A stretch of DNA of 64,000 nt, from contig JAVWQH010000003.1 of the NCBI GenBank assembly GCA_036635475.1, positions 16,138 to 80,137 on the forward strand, read 5' to 3'. This stretch comes from JAHHUA01 sp036635475 (GTDB lineage: Bacteria > Bacillota > Clostridia > Oscillospirales > Ruminococcaceae). Positions within the stretch are counted from its first letter, which is position 1, and the number at the start of each line of letters is the position of its first letter. The notes under the pieces were generated by a model, which worked only from the letters and a program-made list of their open reading frames with translations, had not been told where the DNA came from and ran no database searches. This document shows positions 35,516-44,023 of the stretch, in pieces. The position numbers and the translations under genes were made by a program.

Positions 35516-37015
35516 TTATATTTTATTGTATTTTGAGTAATCAACAAACTTTGCATACTTAACTATTACAGCGAAAATAGCAGCTGTTAGTATTATTGCA
35601 ATTATTATTGACACATTATAATTTGAAGATAATATACCACTTTTCAACATTGTTTTGGTTAATAAACAGGACAAAACTATTGTAATAATAGGATATATTA
35701 TCCAGTTTTGATAATCTATGAAAACATCTGAAATTTGCGTTAAGCGATTATAGCTCAATACAAAATTTAGAATATTGCCAAAAAATATAACGAAAACATA
35801 GCCTATTATTCCAAGTTGTGGCACTAGAAAAAACAGCAAAACAACTCTTATTCCCGACTCAATTATATTGAATTTTAAGGAAAGCAACTGCTCATTAAGC
35901 CCCTTTAGTGCTGTGTCAACAACATCATCAAGAAACATAAAAGTGACTAGTGGAGCTAATATTTTTATATATTTTCCAACTTGTATATTTTCATAAACCA
36001 CATGCCCCATATCCTCGCCATAACAGATTAAAATTCCGGTTAAAGCTATTGAAAAAACAATTGTCAAGCTTGATGCTTTCATTATTGCACGATTAATTCT
36101 GCTGCGATTTCCTGTTTCATAGGAACGTGAAAATTCGGGTATTAATAGTGCTAAAAATGATGACATTATTGATGCGGGAAAAACCACAACAGGTATTGCC
36201 ATTCCTTTTATCATTCCATATTCGCTCAATGCCTCTGAATGTGAATATCCGAATTTCATAAGTCCAATTGGTATTAGCATATTTTGCAGCATATTCAAAA
36301 AACTGCGTATGCAGGAACTCATACCAATGGGAAATGATATTGAAAGAATGTCACTGTATTTTGTTTTTCTTGAGTTTTTCCCTCTATATGACGGGAAAAT
36401 ATAAAGCAAAACTCTGATAAATATGCTCAAAATTGTGGCAAGCAAGCCAGATAATGTAATTGCAATACATTTGCCCAAAAAGCTATCGGGAAAACAATCA
36501 ATTAATCCGAGAACACATATAACCGTTAAAAACTGGTCATTTACAATAATTAATGAAATTGTATAAATTCTTCCCACCGATATAAAATATGAATCCAGAC
36601 AAATTGAAATTGCAGTAAATGGCATTGAAAGTGCCAATATTATTAGTGGAATCATTGTTAATTCATTTTTTATCCAAAGGGTTGAAATTTCTTTTGAAAA
36701 AAATATCATAAGAAAACAAACTATACCTGAGGTTGTAAGTGAAATTAAGATTGCCTTATTTGTTGCACATTTTGCCGATTTAATCGAACCAAGCTCAGTT
36801 TCTTTTGCAACAATCCTTGTAACTGCTATGGAAAATCCACCTAATCCAATAGTTGTTGAAAGCCCGAAAACCGACATCATCAACTGAAATATTCCAATAC
36901 CTTCTGTGCCAAGCAATTTTGAAAAATAAATTCCAACATATAACTCAACAACTTGCATACTCATTGTAACAGTTGTTAAAACAATTGCATTTTTAATAAA
37001 ACTTTGTTTTTTCAT
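35516..37015 (-). CDS. MATE/MVF-superfamily flippase, SpoVB-like
   Basis: A 499-residue membrane protein with about 14 predicted segments. The start (QSFIKNAIVLTTVTM) and the EGIGIFQLMMSVFGLS and VVFPASIMSSFLALLIPEFSR stretches resemble stage V sporulation protein B and related polysaccharide/lipid II flippases. In B. subtilis SpoVB is required for spore cortex peptidoglycan. The alternative is a general lipid II flippase (MurJ-like) or a polysaccharide exporter; sequence reading alone cannot settle this. Single gene, convergent with the mutase gene and divergent from nrdR. Confidence 0.8.
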   Translation of the reverse strand: MKKQSFIKNAIVLTTVTMSMQVVELYVGIYFSKLLGTEGIGIFQLMMSVFGLSTTIGLGGFSIAVTRIVAKETELGSIKSAKCATNKAILISLTTSGIVCFLMIFFSKEISTLWIKNELTMIPLIILALSMPFTAISICLDSYFISVGRIYTISLIIVNDQFLTVICVLGLIDCFPDSFLGKCIAITLSGLLATILSIFIRVLLYIFPSYRGKNSRKTKYSDILSISFPIGMSSCIRSFLNMLQNMLIPIGLMKFGYSHSEALSEYGMIKGMAIPVVVFPASIMSSFLALLIPEFSRSYETGNRSRINRAIMKASSLTIVFSIALTGILICYGEDMGHVVYENIQVGKYIKILAPLVTFMFLDDVVDTALKGLNEQLLSLKFNIIESGIRVVLLFFLVPQLGIIGYVFVIFFGNILNFVLSYNRLTQISDVFIDYQNWIIYPIITIVLSCLLTKTMLKSGILSSNYNVSIIIAIILTAAIFAVIVKYAKFVDYSKYNKI

Positions 37016-37097
37016 ATTTTTATCACCACTTTTCTTTTATATATAAATGTATGCCGTCGGTAATATAAAATAGAAGTAAAAAATATTGCAAATACTG

Positions 37098-37125
37098 TTG
37101 AATACTCTTTTAAAAATGTTATAAT
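37098..37125 (+). promoter_or_regulatory. Sigma-A promoter for nrdR
   Basis: TTGAAT, 16 bases, TATAAT with an upstream TG, about 60 bases before the nrdR start. Confidence 0.6.
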
Positions 37126-37187
37126 AAGCTTAAAACCAGTGCTGTGATAAAAAATGATATACACTTTATGAATTTTGGAGGAAACAT

Positions 37188-37634
37188 ATGAAATGTCCTT
37201 TTTGTTCCCATATTGAAAGCAAAGTTGCAGATTCTCGCCCAACTGATGATGGACTTAAAATAAGACGTAGACGTGAATGTTTGAAATGTGGGAAACGTTT
37301 CACCACTTATGAAATCATCGAAACCACTCCTATTATTGTCATAAAACGTGATGGTTCTCGTGATACTTTCAATTCCAATAAGCTTTTAAACGGACTAATG
37401 AGAGCTTGCGAAAAACGTCCGGTTTCAATTTCTGTACTGGAAAAAATTGTTGATGAAGTGGAATTAACTCTTCAAAATTCCCTTGAAAAAGAAATTAAAT
37501 CCACTGTCATTGGTGAACTTGCACTTAGCCACCTGAAAAAAGTTGACCAAGTCGCATATATCCGTTTCGCCTCAGTTTATCGAAATTTTGAAGATGTTCA
37601 ATCATTTGTGGAAGAACTTAAAAATCTTGAATAA
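37188..37634 (+). CDS. nrdR: Transcriptional repressor NrdR
   Basis: The zinc- and ATP/dATP-binding repressor of ribonucleotide reductase genes. The 148 residues begin with a zinc ribbon (CPFC at 3-6 and CLKC near 34) including the conserved DSRPTDDGLKIRRRRECL pattern, and continue with an ATP cone (IIVIKRDGSRDTF). Length and order match the family exactly. GGAGG precedes the ATG. It regulates genes outside the window; no ribonucleotide reductase is encoded here. A strong terminator follows. Confidence 0.97.
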   Translation: MKCPFCSHIESKVADSRPTDDGLKIRRRRECLKCGKRFTTYEIIETTPIIVIKRDGSRDTFNSNKLLNGLMRACEKRPVSISVLEKIVDEVELTLQNSLEKEIKSTVIGELALSHLKKVDQVAYIRFASVYRNFEDVQSFVEELKNLE

Positions 37635-37640
37635 AATCTT

Positions 37641-37694
37641 GCATCATATTTTATATCAAATTTCTGATTTGCATTAAAATATGATGCTTTTTTA
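37641..37694 (+). terminator. Terminator after nrdR
   Basis: GCATCATATTTTA pairs perfectly with TAAAATATGATGC over 13 bp, around a 21-base loop, followed by TTTTTT. Confidence 0.8.
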
Positions 37695-37754
37695 TCTGTT
37701 TTTTCCTCATAATAAAATTTAATCATTTGTCAATAATAATATTGAGGTGAAAAT

Positions 37755-37871
37755 ATGGATAAGAAAAGTCAAAAAAATAAAAATGTTCTAAAAGATAACA
37801 AGCAGGTTGAACAACAAAATATTCCCCATAACACAAAAAAAGAATCTCTCGGTCAAAATACAAAAAGATAG
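37755..37871 (+). CDS. Very small hydrophilic protein (38 residues)
   Basis: MDKKSQKNKNVLKDNKQVEQ begins this 38-residue product, which ends in ESLGQNTKR. It is rich in Lys, Asn and Gln, has no Cys, Trp or hydrophobic segment, and would be disordered and basic. TTGAGGTG at the right spacing before the ATG argues for translation. I do not recognise the family with certainty; the composition recalls small spore-core proteins, which is inference only. It lies between nrdR and the second small gene, all on the plus strand. Confidence 0.6.
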   Translation: MDKKSQKNKNVLKDNKQVEQQNIPHNTKKESLGQNTKR

Positions 37872-37955
37872 TTCTGATTTATTTTTCACACATTGTCATA
37901 TCTCCAAATTTTATTGTAACTTCCCTTAATAGCACAATGTAAAGGAGGATTTTCT

Positions 37956-38117
37956 ATGGCAAAAGCAGGAATGAGAAGACCTAGTCCAAACGAACCTCAT
38001 GGCACTGAAAGCAACAAAAAATCCCATTTCCCTAAAAATGAAGTAGCACCTGTTCCTGAAATTCAGGGCAAAGCAAAATGTGGAAAAGTTAAAGCCAATC
38101 CCATTATTATTCCATAA
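37956..38117 (+). CDS. Small conserved-looking protein (53 residues)
   Basis: A 53-residue basic, Pro-rich protein beginning MAKAGMRRPSPNEPHGTESN and ending KVKANPIIIP, with one cysteine. AAAGGAGG stands seven bases before the ATG, one of the best ribosome sites in the window, and a clean terminator follows, so it is very likely a real, well expressed gene. I believe similar short proteins occur in other clostridial spore formers, without known function. A spore or stress role is only suggested by its composition and its small neighbour. Confidence 0.7.
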   Translation: MAKAGMRRPSPNEPHGTESNKKSHFPKNEVAPVPEIQGKAKCGKVKANPIIIP

Positions 38118-38131
38118 AATATTTTCTCATT

Positions 38132-38165
38132 AAGATTGTTCGTTTATTCGGACAATCTTTTTATA
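38132..38165 (+). terminator. Terminator after the small genes
   Basis: An 11-bp stem (AAGATTGTTCG with CGGACAATCTT, one G-T pair), 6-base loop and a TTTTTAT tail, 15 bases after the stop. Confidence 0.85.
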
Positions 38166-38261
38166 ATATATAGTTTTGACTTAAATACAATATATTGCTA
38201 TAATGACTGTTAGATATCAAATTAAAATATGAAATAATACGTTAGAATAGGTGAATTTATT

Positions 38262-38927
38262 ATGGCTATAAAAAAAAATAAACGTCCATCTTTTATCTTA
38301 GAAATGGACGAATGTAACGATTTGCTCCAATTAATCAAGGACAAATACGAAAATGAAGAAGATATCATTAATGTGCATATAAAAGATGTTTCACTGAGTG
38401 AAAAACAACTCAACTGCCTTACTTTTGAAAATGTAATTCTTGAAAATTGCTCATTGAAAAATTGTTCTATGAAGAAAACTTCATTTCAAAATGTTATCTT
38501 TAAATCCTGCGATTTTTCTAACTGCGATTTTAGCGATAATTGGTTCAATACTTGCGATTTTATCAACACAAAAGCCGTTGGAACAAGCTTTGCCGACAGT
38601 AAATTAACGTTTATGCACTTTGAAAATTCTAACTTCAAATATGCCAATTTCACAAAGTCAAATTTCGATAACTGCGAAATTATTGGCAGCGATATGACCG
38701 AAACTTTTTTTGCTCAGTCGAAATTTAAAATGCTATCTCTTGCAAATTCAAAATTCATTGGAACAGAATTTTTCAAAACATCTCTCAATGATATTGATTT
38801 TTCAACTTGTGAATTGCAAGGAATACGAGTTTCAGAAACCGCTGAGGAACTTCGTGGAGCAATTGTAAACACCTATCAAGCCGCCGATTTAGCAAAGCTT
38901 TTAGGAATTGTTATCAAAGAGGATTAA
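38262..38927 (+). CDS. Pentapeptide repeat protein
   Basis: A soluble 221-residue protein. After about 50 N-terminal residues, residues 55-195 form tandem pentapeptide repeats of the A(D/N)LxX type, seen as CSLKNCSMKKTSFQNVIFKS, CDFSNCDFSD and FKYANFTKSNFDN, which should fold into a right-handed quadrilateral beta-helix. The C-terminal AADLAKLLGIVIKED is found in a widespread group of such proteins. Some relatives (Qnr, MfpA) protect DNA gyrase by mimicking DNA, but most have no known role, so resistance should not be assumed. Convergent with nfnB at a shared terminator. Confidence 0.88.
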   Translation: MAIKKNKRPSFILEMDECNDLLQLIKDKYENEEDIINVHIKDVSLSEKQLNCLTFENVILENCSLKNCSMKKTSFQNVIFKSCDFSNCDFSDNWFNTCDFINTKAVGTSFADSKLTFMHFENSNFKYANFTKSNFDNCEIIGSDMTETFFAQSKFKMLSLANSKFIGTEFFKTSLNDIDFSTCELQGIRVSETAEELRGAIVNTYQAADLAKLLGIVIKED

Positions 38928-38957
38928 CCTTTTTAATTGCAATTCAAACTTTAAATC

Positions 38958-39001
38958 AAAAAGGACAACACTGATTTTATATCAGCATTGTCCTTTTTTT
39001 A
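38958..39001. terminator. Bidirectional terminator
   Basis: AAAAGGACAA-CACTGA pairs with TCAG-CATTGTCCTTTT, ending in T runs on both strands, between the pentapeptide gene and nfnB. Confidence 0.82.
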
Positions 39002-39017
39002 TTTCACTTTTTGAAAC

Positions 39018-40412
39018 TTATTTATTTTTTATGTATTCGTCAATAGCTGCGGCTGCTTTTTTGCCTGCACCCATTGCAAGAATAACTGTTGCAGCACCTG
39101 TAACAGCATCTCCGCCAGCATAAACGCCCTCACGACTAGTTAGTCCTGTTTCTTCTTCAACAATTAATCCACCCTTTTTGTTGACATCAAGACCTGGAGT
39201 TGTTGAACGAATAAGTGGGTTTGGAGATGTACCGATACTCATAATTACAGTATCAATATCCATTGTAAACTCGCTGCCCTTTTTCTCAAATGGCTTGCGA
39301 CGTCCACTTTCATCAGGCTCACCCAATTCCATTTCAATGCACTTAATGCCTGAAACAAAACCGTTTTCGCCAAGAATTTCAACTGGATTTGAAAGAGTTT
39401 TAAATATAATTCCCTCTTCTTTTGCGTGATGAACTTCTTCAGCACGTGCAGGAAGTTCTTCCATAGCTCTGCGGTAAACGATATAAACTTCTTCTGCACC
39501 AAGACGTTTTGCACATCTTGCTGCGTCCATAGCAACGTTACCACCGCCAACAACAGCAACTTTATGACTCTTCATAATTGGAGTTTTGCTGTCTTCTTTA
39601 TAAGCTTTCATTAGATTAACTCTTGTTAGATATTCATTTGCGGAATAAACGCCATTAAGTCCCTCGCCTGGAATATTCATAAAGCGAGGCAAACCTGCTC
39701 CACTTCCAACAAATGCAGCTTCAAAGCCACTCTCAAACAATTCATCAATTGTCAAAACTTTACCTATAACCATATTTGTCACAACTTCAACACCTAGTGC
39801 TTTTAGGTTGTCAACTTCGTGTTGAACGATAGTTTTAGGTAGACGGAATTCAGGAATACCATAAACCAAAACTCCACCTGCAAGATGCAAAGCCTCAAAA
39901 ACAGTTACAGAGTATCCAAGTTTAGCCAAATCTCCGGCAGCTGTCAATCCCGAAGGACCTGCACCGATAACAGCAACTTTATGTCCGTTTTGAGTAGGCA
40001 TTACAGGGATATCTTTGCAGTTGCTATTGTGGTAGTCTGCAACAAAACGTTCTAGTCTTCCGATTGCAACAGCCTCGCCCTTAATACCTCTTATGCACTT
40101 GCCCTCACATTGGCTCTCTTGTGGACAAACACGTCCGCATACTGCTGGAAGTGAACTTGAAAGGTTAATTACTTGATATGCACCCTCAAAATCTTCCTCA
40201 GCAATTTTGGAAATAAATGCAGGAATATCAATTGCAACTGGGCAATTTCCTACGCAAGGCTTGTTTTTGCAGTTCAAACAACGTTTAGCTTCTTCAACTG
40301 CTTGTTCCTTTGAATAACCCAAAGTAACTTCTTTAAAGTTTTTATTTCTAACGTTTGGCTCTTGCTCAGGCATTGGGCATTTTGTCAAACTCATATTTTT
40401 TTCAATAGCCAT
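39018..40412 (-). CDS. nfnB: NADPH-dependent oxidoreductase subunit NfnB (glutamate synthase small-subunit-like)
   Basis: The large flavin and iron-sulfur subunit of the electron-bifurcating NADH-dependent ferredoxin:NADP+ oxidoreductase. It is often annotated gltA. The 464 residues have an N-terminal double-cubane segment (CLNCKNKPCVGNCPVAIDIP and CGRVCPQESQCEGKCIRG), an FAD-binding GAGPSGLTAAGDL, and an NADPH-binding GGGNVAMDAARCAKRLGAEE. The call as Nfn rather than glutamate synthase rests on the adjacent NfnA-type subunit (2-bp gap) and on the absence of a large glutamate synthase gene. It links NADPH with NADH and reduced ferredoxin in anaerobes. Confidence 0.9.
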   Translation of the reverse strand: MAIEKNMSLTKCPMPEQEPNVRNKNFKEVTLGYSKEQAVEEAKRCLNCKNKPCVGNCPVAIDIPAFISKIAEEDFEGAYQVINLSSSLPAVCGRVCPQESQCEGKCIRGIKGEAVAIGRLERFVADYHNSNCKDIPVMPTQNGHKVAVIGAGPSGLTAAGDLAKLGYSVTVFEALHLAGGVLVYGIPEFRLPKTIVQHEVDNLKALGVEVVTNMVIGKVLTIDELFESGFEAAFVGSGAGLPRFMNIPGEGLNGVYSANEYLTRVNLMKAYKEDSKTPIMKSHKVAVVGGGNVAMDAARCAKRLGAEEVYIVYRRAMEELPARAEEVHHAKEEGIIFKTLSNPVEILGENGFVSGIKCIEMELGEPDESGRRKPFEKKGSEFTMDIDTVIMSIGTSPNPLIRSTTPGLDVNKKGGLIVEEETGLTSREGVYAGGDAVTGAATVILAMGAGKKAAAAIDEYIKNK

Positions 40413-40414
40413 TA

Positions 40415-41257
40415 TTACTTAACCTCCTGTTTAAAGAGATTGCAGTGGCTTTCTCTTTCATTTTTTTCAAATGGTCTGTAGATTGAACCACGATTCATAG
40501 CTTCATCAAAGTCAACAAGATGACCATCAAATTCAGGACCGTCAACACAAGCAAATTTTGTTTCTCCGCCAACTGTTAGACGGCAACCACCGCACATACC
40601 TGTTCCGTCAACCATAATTGGGTTCATACTAACAACTGTTTTAATATTGTATTTCTTTGTTAGTTGAGCAACAAATTTCATCATAATAAGTGGGCCGATT
40701 GCAATAACTTCGTCGTATTCATTTCCCTCTTTGATAAGAGCTTCCAAAGCATTTGTAACAAGGCCTTTTTCACCATATGAACCATCATCAGTCATAACAA
40801 CAAACTTACTGCTTGCAGCATTAAATTCGTCTTCAAGGATTAGCAAGTCCTTGCTTCTGAAACCAACGATTGAATGAACCTCTGTTCCAAGTTCATGTAG
40901 TTTCTTTGCAACAGGATATGCTATTGCACAACCAACGCCGCCGCCGATTACTGCAACTTTTTTAAGACCCTCAAGTTCGCTTGCTCTTCCTAATGGTCCA
41001 ACTAAGTCGTTAAGACTATCGCCAACATTTAATGCTGATATTTCATCAGTACCTCTGCCGACAATTTGGAATATTATTGTGACTGTGCCTTTTTCTCTGT
41101 TATAATCAGCAACTGTCAAAGGAATACGCTCGCTATCCTCATATGCTCTAAGAATCAGAAATTGACCCGGTTGAGCTTTTTTTGCAATTAATGGAGCTTC
41201 AATTTCCATTTTCATAACTGTTGGATTCAGTGATTGTTTAGTTACTATCTTGTACAT
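40415..41257 (-). CDS. nfnA: Ferredoxin:NADP+ oxidoreductase subunit NfnA (dihydroorotate-dehydrogenase electron-transfer type)
   Basis: The small subunit of NfnAB, 280 residues. Visible parts: an FAD-binding beta barrel with RIPLTVADY, an NAD-binding fold with VAVIGGGVGCAIAYPVAKKL, and a [2Fe-2S] site near the C-terminus (MCGGCRLTV...FACVDGPEFDGH). It is related to PyrK and to sulfide dehydrogenase subunits, but no pyrD is adjacent. The ATG at 41257 is chosen over one five codons upstream, which overlaps the AAAGGAG ribosome site. A consensus promoter lies at 41300-41328, so nfnA and nfnB form an operon. Confidence 0.92.
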   Translation of the reverse strand: MYKIVTKQSLNPTVMKMEIEAPLIAKKAQPGQFLILRAYEDSERIPLTVADYNREKGTVTIIFQIVGRGTDEISALNVGDSLNDLVGPLGRASELEGLKKVAVIGGGVGCAIAYPVAKKLHELGTEVHSIVGFRSKDLLILEDEFNAASSKFVVMTDDGSYGEKGLVTNALEALIKEGNEYDEVIAIGPLIMMKFVAQLTKKYNIKTVVSMNPIMVDGTGMCGGCRLTVGGETKFACVDGPEFDGHLVDFDEAMNRGSIYRPFEKNERESHCNLFKQEVK

Positions 41258-41299
41258 TTTTTCTCCTTTCAAGTAAAAGAAATTTCATACCTTATTACA

Positions 41300-41328
41300 T
41301 TTTACAAAGATATGCCCTAACTGTCAAG
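41300..41328 (-). promoter_or_regulatory. Sigma-A promoter of nfnAB
   Basis: Minus strand TTGACA, exactly 17 bases, TAAAAT, about 45 bases before nfnA. Confidence 0.75.
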
Positions 41329-41694
41329 ATATTAGTCTAAGAAAACGAATAATTTTATGTATTTACATTCATTTATTAGCTTATTATCAAATTTTCTCAA
41401 CTAAAATGGTAATATTATGTTGATTATTGGGAAATCAGTCATAATATATATAATATTTTAGGTTGATATGGTGTCATATTAAAAAATATTTATTCAATAT
41501 AAATAAAAAGTATTTATCATTTTAGATATAAACGTCAATAGTGCTAAAAAATATTTTGAGTATAAAAATGCAGTAATTGTTATAGTGAATATTATAAAAT
41601 ACTTTGCAAAATATATTATATGCTATAGCGCATTCATACCATAATGCCCACATTTTGATTTTCTCAATTCTATGTGAGCATTAAATTATTATAA
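41329..41694. other. AT-rich non-coding stretch upstream of nfnAB
   Basis: About 365 bp of very AT-rich sequence without a plausible ORF or ribosome site. Apart from a weak hairpin after the pyrophosphatase gene (41643-41682, 10 of 11 pairs, no clear T run), I see no conserved RNA, repeat or promoter pair that I can support. Confidence 0.6.
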
Positions 41695-43344
41695 TTACTT
41701 TTGTAGGGCTTTTATCAGTTCAGGAACAAGTTGCTTTTTACGAGAAACAATATTTTTCAGATAAATACTATCGTCTTTTATGTTATCCCCAAATGCTTCT
41801 GTAATAACATTTTTTGCCTTCTTGCCCTTGAATAAAAGCGTTGTTGACTCCTCAATGATGCTCGTTAGCATAAATACTAAAACATCGACCTTATTGTTGA
41901 CGATAATTTCTTCCATATAGTCGCCAATTCTCTTCTTTAATTCATTAATATCTGTGGAATTCATTAGAGAAATTTGACCTATTCCGATGTCCATTCCATT
42001 TATTGCAAAATCTTTATAATCCTGATAGAATATTTCTTCATTTGTGCGAGTTTTTATGTCGCTTCCTGCTGTGAACATTTCATCAGCATATGCCTCAACG
42101 TTTATCTTTGCTATGTCAGCTAATTCCAGTGCAACTTTTTTATCATATGGTGTGCAAGTTGGCGAACGAAACATCAATGTATCTGAAATAATTGCCGAAC
42201 ACAATGCTCCTGCAATTTCTTTGGATATTTCGACGTCATTTTCACGATACAATTGATAAATAATTGTTGCTGTACAGCCTAATGGTTGATTTCTAAAATA
42301 AACAGGGTTGGCTGTTTCAAGATTTCCCAGTCTATGATGGTCGATTATTTCTGTTATTTCTGCAAATTCAATTCCATCTACTGCTTGATTTTTTTCATTA
42401 TGGTCAACAAGTATTATTGGCTTATTTTCCATTGCAATAAAGTTCCTTTTGGAAATTTGACCTATATATTTTCCTTTTCCATCGTGTACAGGGAAAAATC
42501 TATGGTATGTATTTCCCATAACTTCTTTTACTTCATTAGTGTAATCATCTATGCTGAATGTCAAAATATTTTTGCTTGTCATAAATGATTTTATGGGCAT
42601 ACTCTGATTAATCAGTCTTGCAACAGTGTAGGAATCATATGGTGAAGAAATTATTACGCAGCCTTTTTTCTCAGCTAATTTAACAACAGTTTCATTTACA
42701 TCGTTATTTGTACACAAAACTATGCAGCTAACTCCCATTTCAATGGCAAAAAATTGATTTTCAAATCTGTTTCCAGTAATAACTAAGTCACCTTTGCTGA
42801 TATATTCTTCCATCAATTCTGGTGTATTTGCAGCTATAGTCACCTTTCCTTTGGAAAAATATTTGTTGACATCTCCACAAATAACCTTTCCATCAAGGGT
42901 TTCAACTATGTTTTTATATGGCGTGTTAGCTTTTGAAACAATTTCACTATCATACACATCAAGATTAGAGGCGGCTATATCTCCCACCGAAACAATCCCA
43001 TCAATTGCCCCATCTTGTTTAGTTATAACCAATGTAACTGCCTGTTCCGACTTCATTATTGCATAAGCATTTTTGAGAGAAATATCCCCCGATACACTTT
43101 TTATATCTCGGATTTCCATATCAGAAACTTGAGTTCTAACATCAGAAATTTTTCTTGGCGAAGACAAATTAAATTTATCCAGTACAAATTGCGTTTCCTT
43201 GCTTATTTCTCCGCATCTTGCTGGAATGTGATTAAATGATTTATCTATTATATTTTTTAAATTTGCATAGCAAATTGCTGAACAAATTGAGTCCGTATCA
43301 GGATTTTTATGTCCTATAACCAGTTTATCTATTATTTTGGGCAT
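41695..43344 (-). CDS. Manganese-dependent inorganic pyrophosphatase with CBS and DRTGG domains
   Basis: Hydrolyses pyrophosphate and is probably regulated by adenine nucleotides. The 549 residues show a family II DHH phosphoesterase split by an insert: catalytic N-terminus GHKNPDTDSICSA (about 12-24), CBS domain 1 and DRTGG domain (about 70-250), CBS domain 2 (about 250-310), then the DHH motif in EIIDHHRLGN (about 335) and the DHHA2 domain ending RKKQLVPEL. This CBS-PPase layout is common in Clostridia, where AMP/ADP inhibit and ATP activates. The single gene has a good ribosome site. An extensive non-coding region separates it from nfnA. Confidence 0.93.
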   Translation of the reverse strand: MPKIIDKLVIGHKNPDTDSICSAICYANLKNIIDKSFNHIPARCGEISKETQFVLDKFNLSSPRKISDVRTQVSDMEIRDIKSVSGDISLKNAYAIMKSEQAVTLVITKQDGAIDGIVSVGDIAASNLDVYDSEIVSKANTPYKNIVETLDGKVICGDVNKYFSKGKVTIAANTPELMEEYISKGDLVITGNRFENQFFAIEMGVSCIVLCTNNDVNETVVKLAEKKGCVIISSPYDSYTVARLINQSMPIKSFMTSKNILTFSIDDYTNEVKEVMGNTYHRFFPVHDGKGKYIGQISKRNFIAMENKPIILVDHNEKNQAVDGIEFAEITEIIDHHRLGNLETANPVYFRNQPLGCTATIIYQLYRENDVEISKEIAGALCSAIISDTLMFRSPTCTPYDKKVALELADIAKINVEAYADEMFTAGSDIKTRTNEEIFYQDYKDFAINGMDIGIGQISLMNSTDINELKKRIGDYMEEIIVNNKVDVLVFMLTSIIEESTTLLFKGKKAKNVITEAFGDNIKDDSIYLKNIVSRKKQLVPELIKALQK

Positions 43345-43547
43345 TTATCTAATCTCCTTTATTTCATTGCCATAACTTATGACTATTCTACAACAAAATG
43401 CACAAAATATCTACTGATAATTTTACATAAAGTTATTTGAAAGAATGTATATTTTTAGTTTGTTTGCTCAAATTGAAGATTGATTTTATTATATGGCAAA
43501 ATCCAAACAGAAATTCACTTGCGTATTTATAATTAATAAAACAAAAA

Positions 43548-43569
43548 AGTACGCCGTTTAAGGCGTACT
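43548..43569 (-). terminator. Terminator after the zinc-ribbon gene
   Basis: AGTACGCC and GGCGTACT form an 8-bp GC-containing stem with a 6-base loop, followed on the minus strand by TTTTTT. Confidence 0.88.
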
Positions 43570-43590
43570 CAAAAAAACAATTAAATTAAA

Positions 43591-43872
43591 TTATCTTTTG
43601 TTTGAGAAACAATCGCTGCAATAAACAGGCTTGTCGTTTCTTGGTTGGAAAGGAACTTTGCAAGGAGCACCGCATTCAGCGCAAACTGCATCGTACATTT
43701 CTCTTTGGCCTCTGCCGCCATTACCGTTTGCATTTTTGCGAGCTTGTCTGCAATCTTTGCAACGTAGTGGTTCGTTTGTGAAGCCTTTTTCAGCGTAGAA
43801 TTCTTGTTCAGAAGCTGAGAATATGAATTCAGCTCCACAGTCTTTGCATACTAGAGTTTTGTCGTTGTACAT
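43591..43872 (-). CDS. Zinc-ribbon domain protein (zf-trcl type)
   Basis: A 93-residue protein with four CxxC pairs: CKDC near 9, CKDC near 38, CAEC near 66 and CSDC near 85, that is two treble-clef or ribbon zinc sites joined by a Gly/Asn-rich linker (NANGNGGRGQR). The N-terminal half matches the 'probable zinc-ribbon' (zf-trcl) family; the C-terminal half resembles the CxxC-x-CxxC tails of small clostridial proteins. It probably binds nucleic acid, but its target is unknown. GAGGT precedes the ATG. Two nearly identical promoter units lie upstream, suggesting strong and regulated expression. Confidence 0.82.
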   Translation of the reverse strand: MYNDKTLVCKDCGAEFIFSASEQEFYAEKGFTNEPLRCKDCRQARKNANGNGGRGQREMYDAVCAECGAPCKVPFQPRNDKPVYCSDCFSNKR

Positions 43873-43900
43873 TAAGTGTATACCTCTTTTTTAAAATATA

Positions 43901-43918
43901 TGTTTGTTATCCCAAACA
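43901..43918 (-). promoter_or_regulatory. Palindrome, proximal promoter unit of the zinc-ribbon gene
   Basis: A perfect 6-bp inverted repeat, TGTTTG-GGATAA-CAAACA on the minus strand, centred about 17 bases downstream of the proximal -10. It could be an operator or a transcript-leader hairpin. A second copy lies exactly 68 bp upstream. Confidence 0.6.
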
Positions 43919-43926
43919 CTAATGAT

Positions 43927-43955
43927 AGTTTATAACATTTTTATTATTTTGTCAA
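43927..43955 (-). promoter_or_regulatory. Proximal sigma-A promoter of the zinc-ribbon gene
   Basis: Minus strand TTGACA, 17 bases, TAAACT (or the overlapping extended TGTTATAAA). It is aligned with the distal unit at an offset of 68 bp. Confidence 0.65.
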
Positions 43956-43968
43956 TATGAAAAATATA

Positions 43969-43986
43969 TATTTGTTATCCCAAACA
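43969..43986 (-). promoter_or_regulatory. Palindrome, distal promoter unit of the zinc-ribbon gene
   Basis: TGTTTG-GGATAA-CAAATA on the minus strand: the same element as at 43901 with one changed base in the second arm. Confidence 0.6.
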
Positions 43987-43994
43987 CTATTAGT

Positions 43995-44023
43995 AGTATA
44001 TACCCATTTAAACCTTTTGTCAA
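43995..44023 (-). promoter_or_regulatory. Distal sigma-A promoter of the zinc-ribbon gene
   Basis: Minus strand TTGACA, exactly 17 bases, TATACT, one of the best promoter matches in the window. Confidence 0.75.

Noticed and set aside
38262..38927. Pentapeptide protein as a Qnr-type quinolone resistance gene
   Set aside because: Repeat fold alone does not show gyrase binding; the specific Qnr loops are not evident.
39245..39614. ORFs overlapping nfnB in other frames
   Set aside because: Composition is that of frame-shifted coding sequence, with no ribosome site.
41329..41642. Possible small RNA in the AT-rich spacer
   Set aside because: No promoter-terminator pair or stable structure could be supported by eye.
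41643..41682. Hairpin after the pyrophosphatase gene as a terminator
   Set aside because: It has 10 of 11 pairs but a 18-base loop and no T run, so it was not listed as a terminator.
43581..43838. Second minus-strand ORF overlapping the zinc-ribbon gene
   Set aside because: Same strand, shifted frame; the zinc-ribbon frame has the CxxC pairs and the ribosome site.
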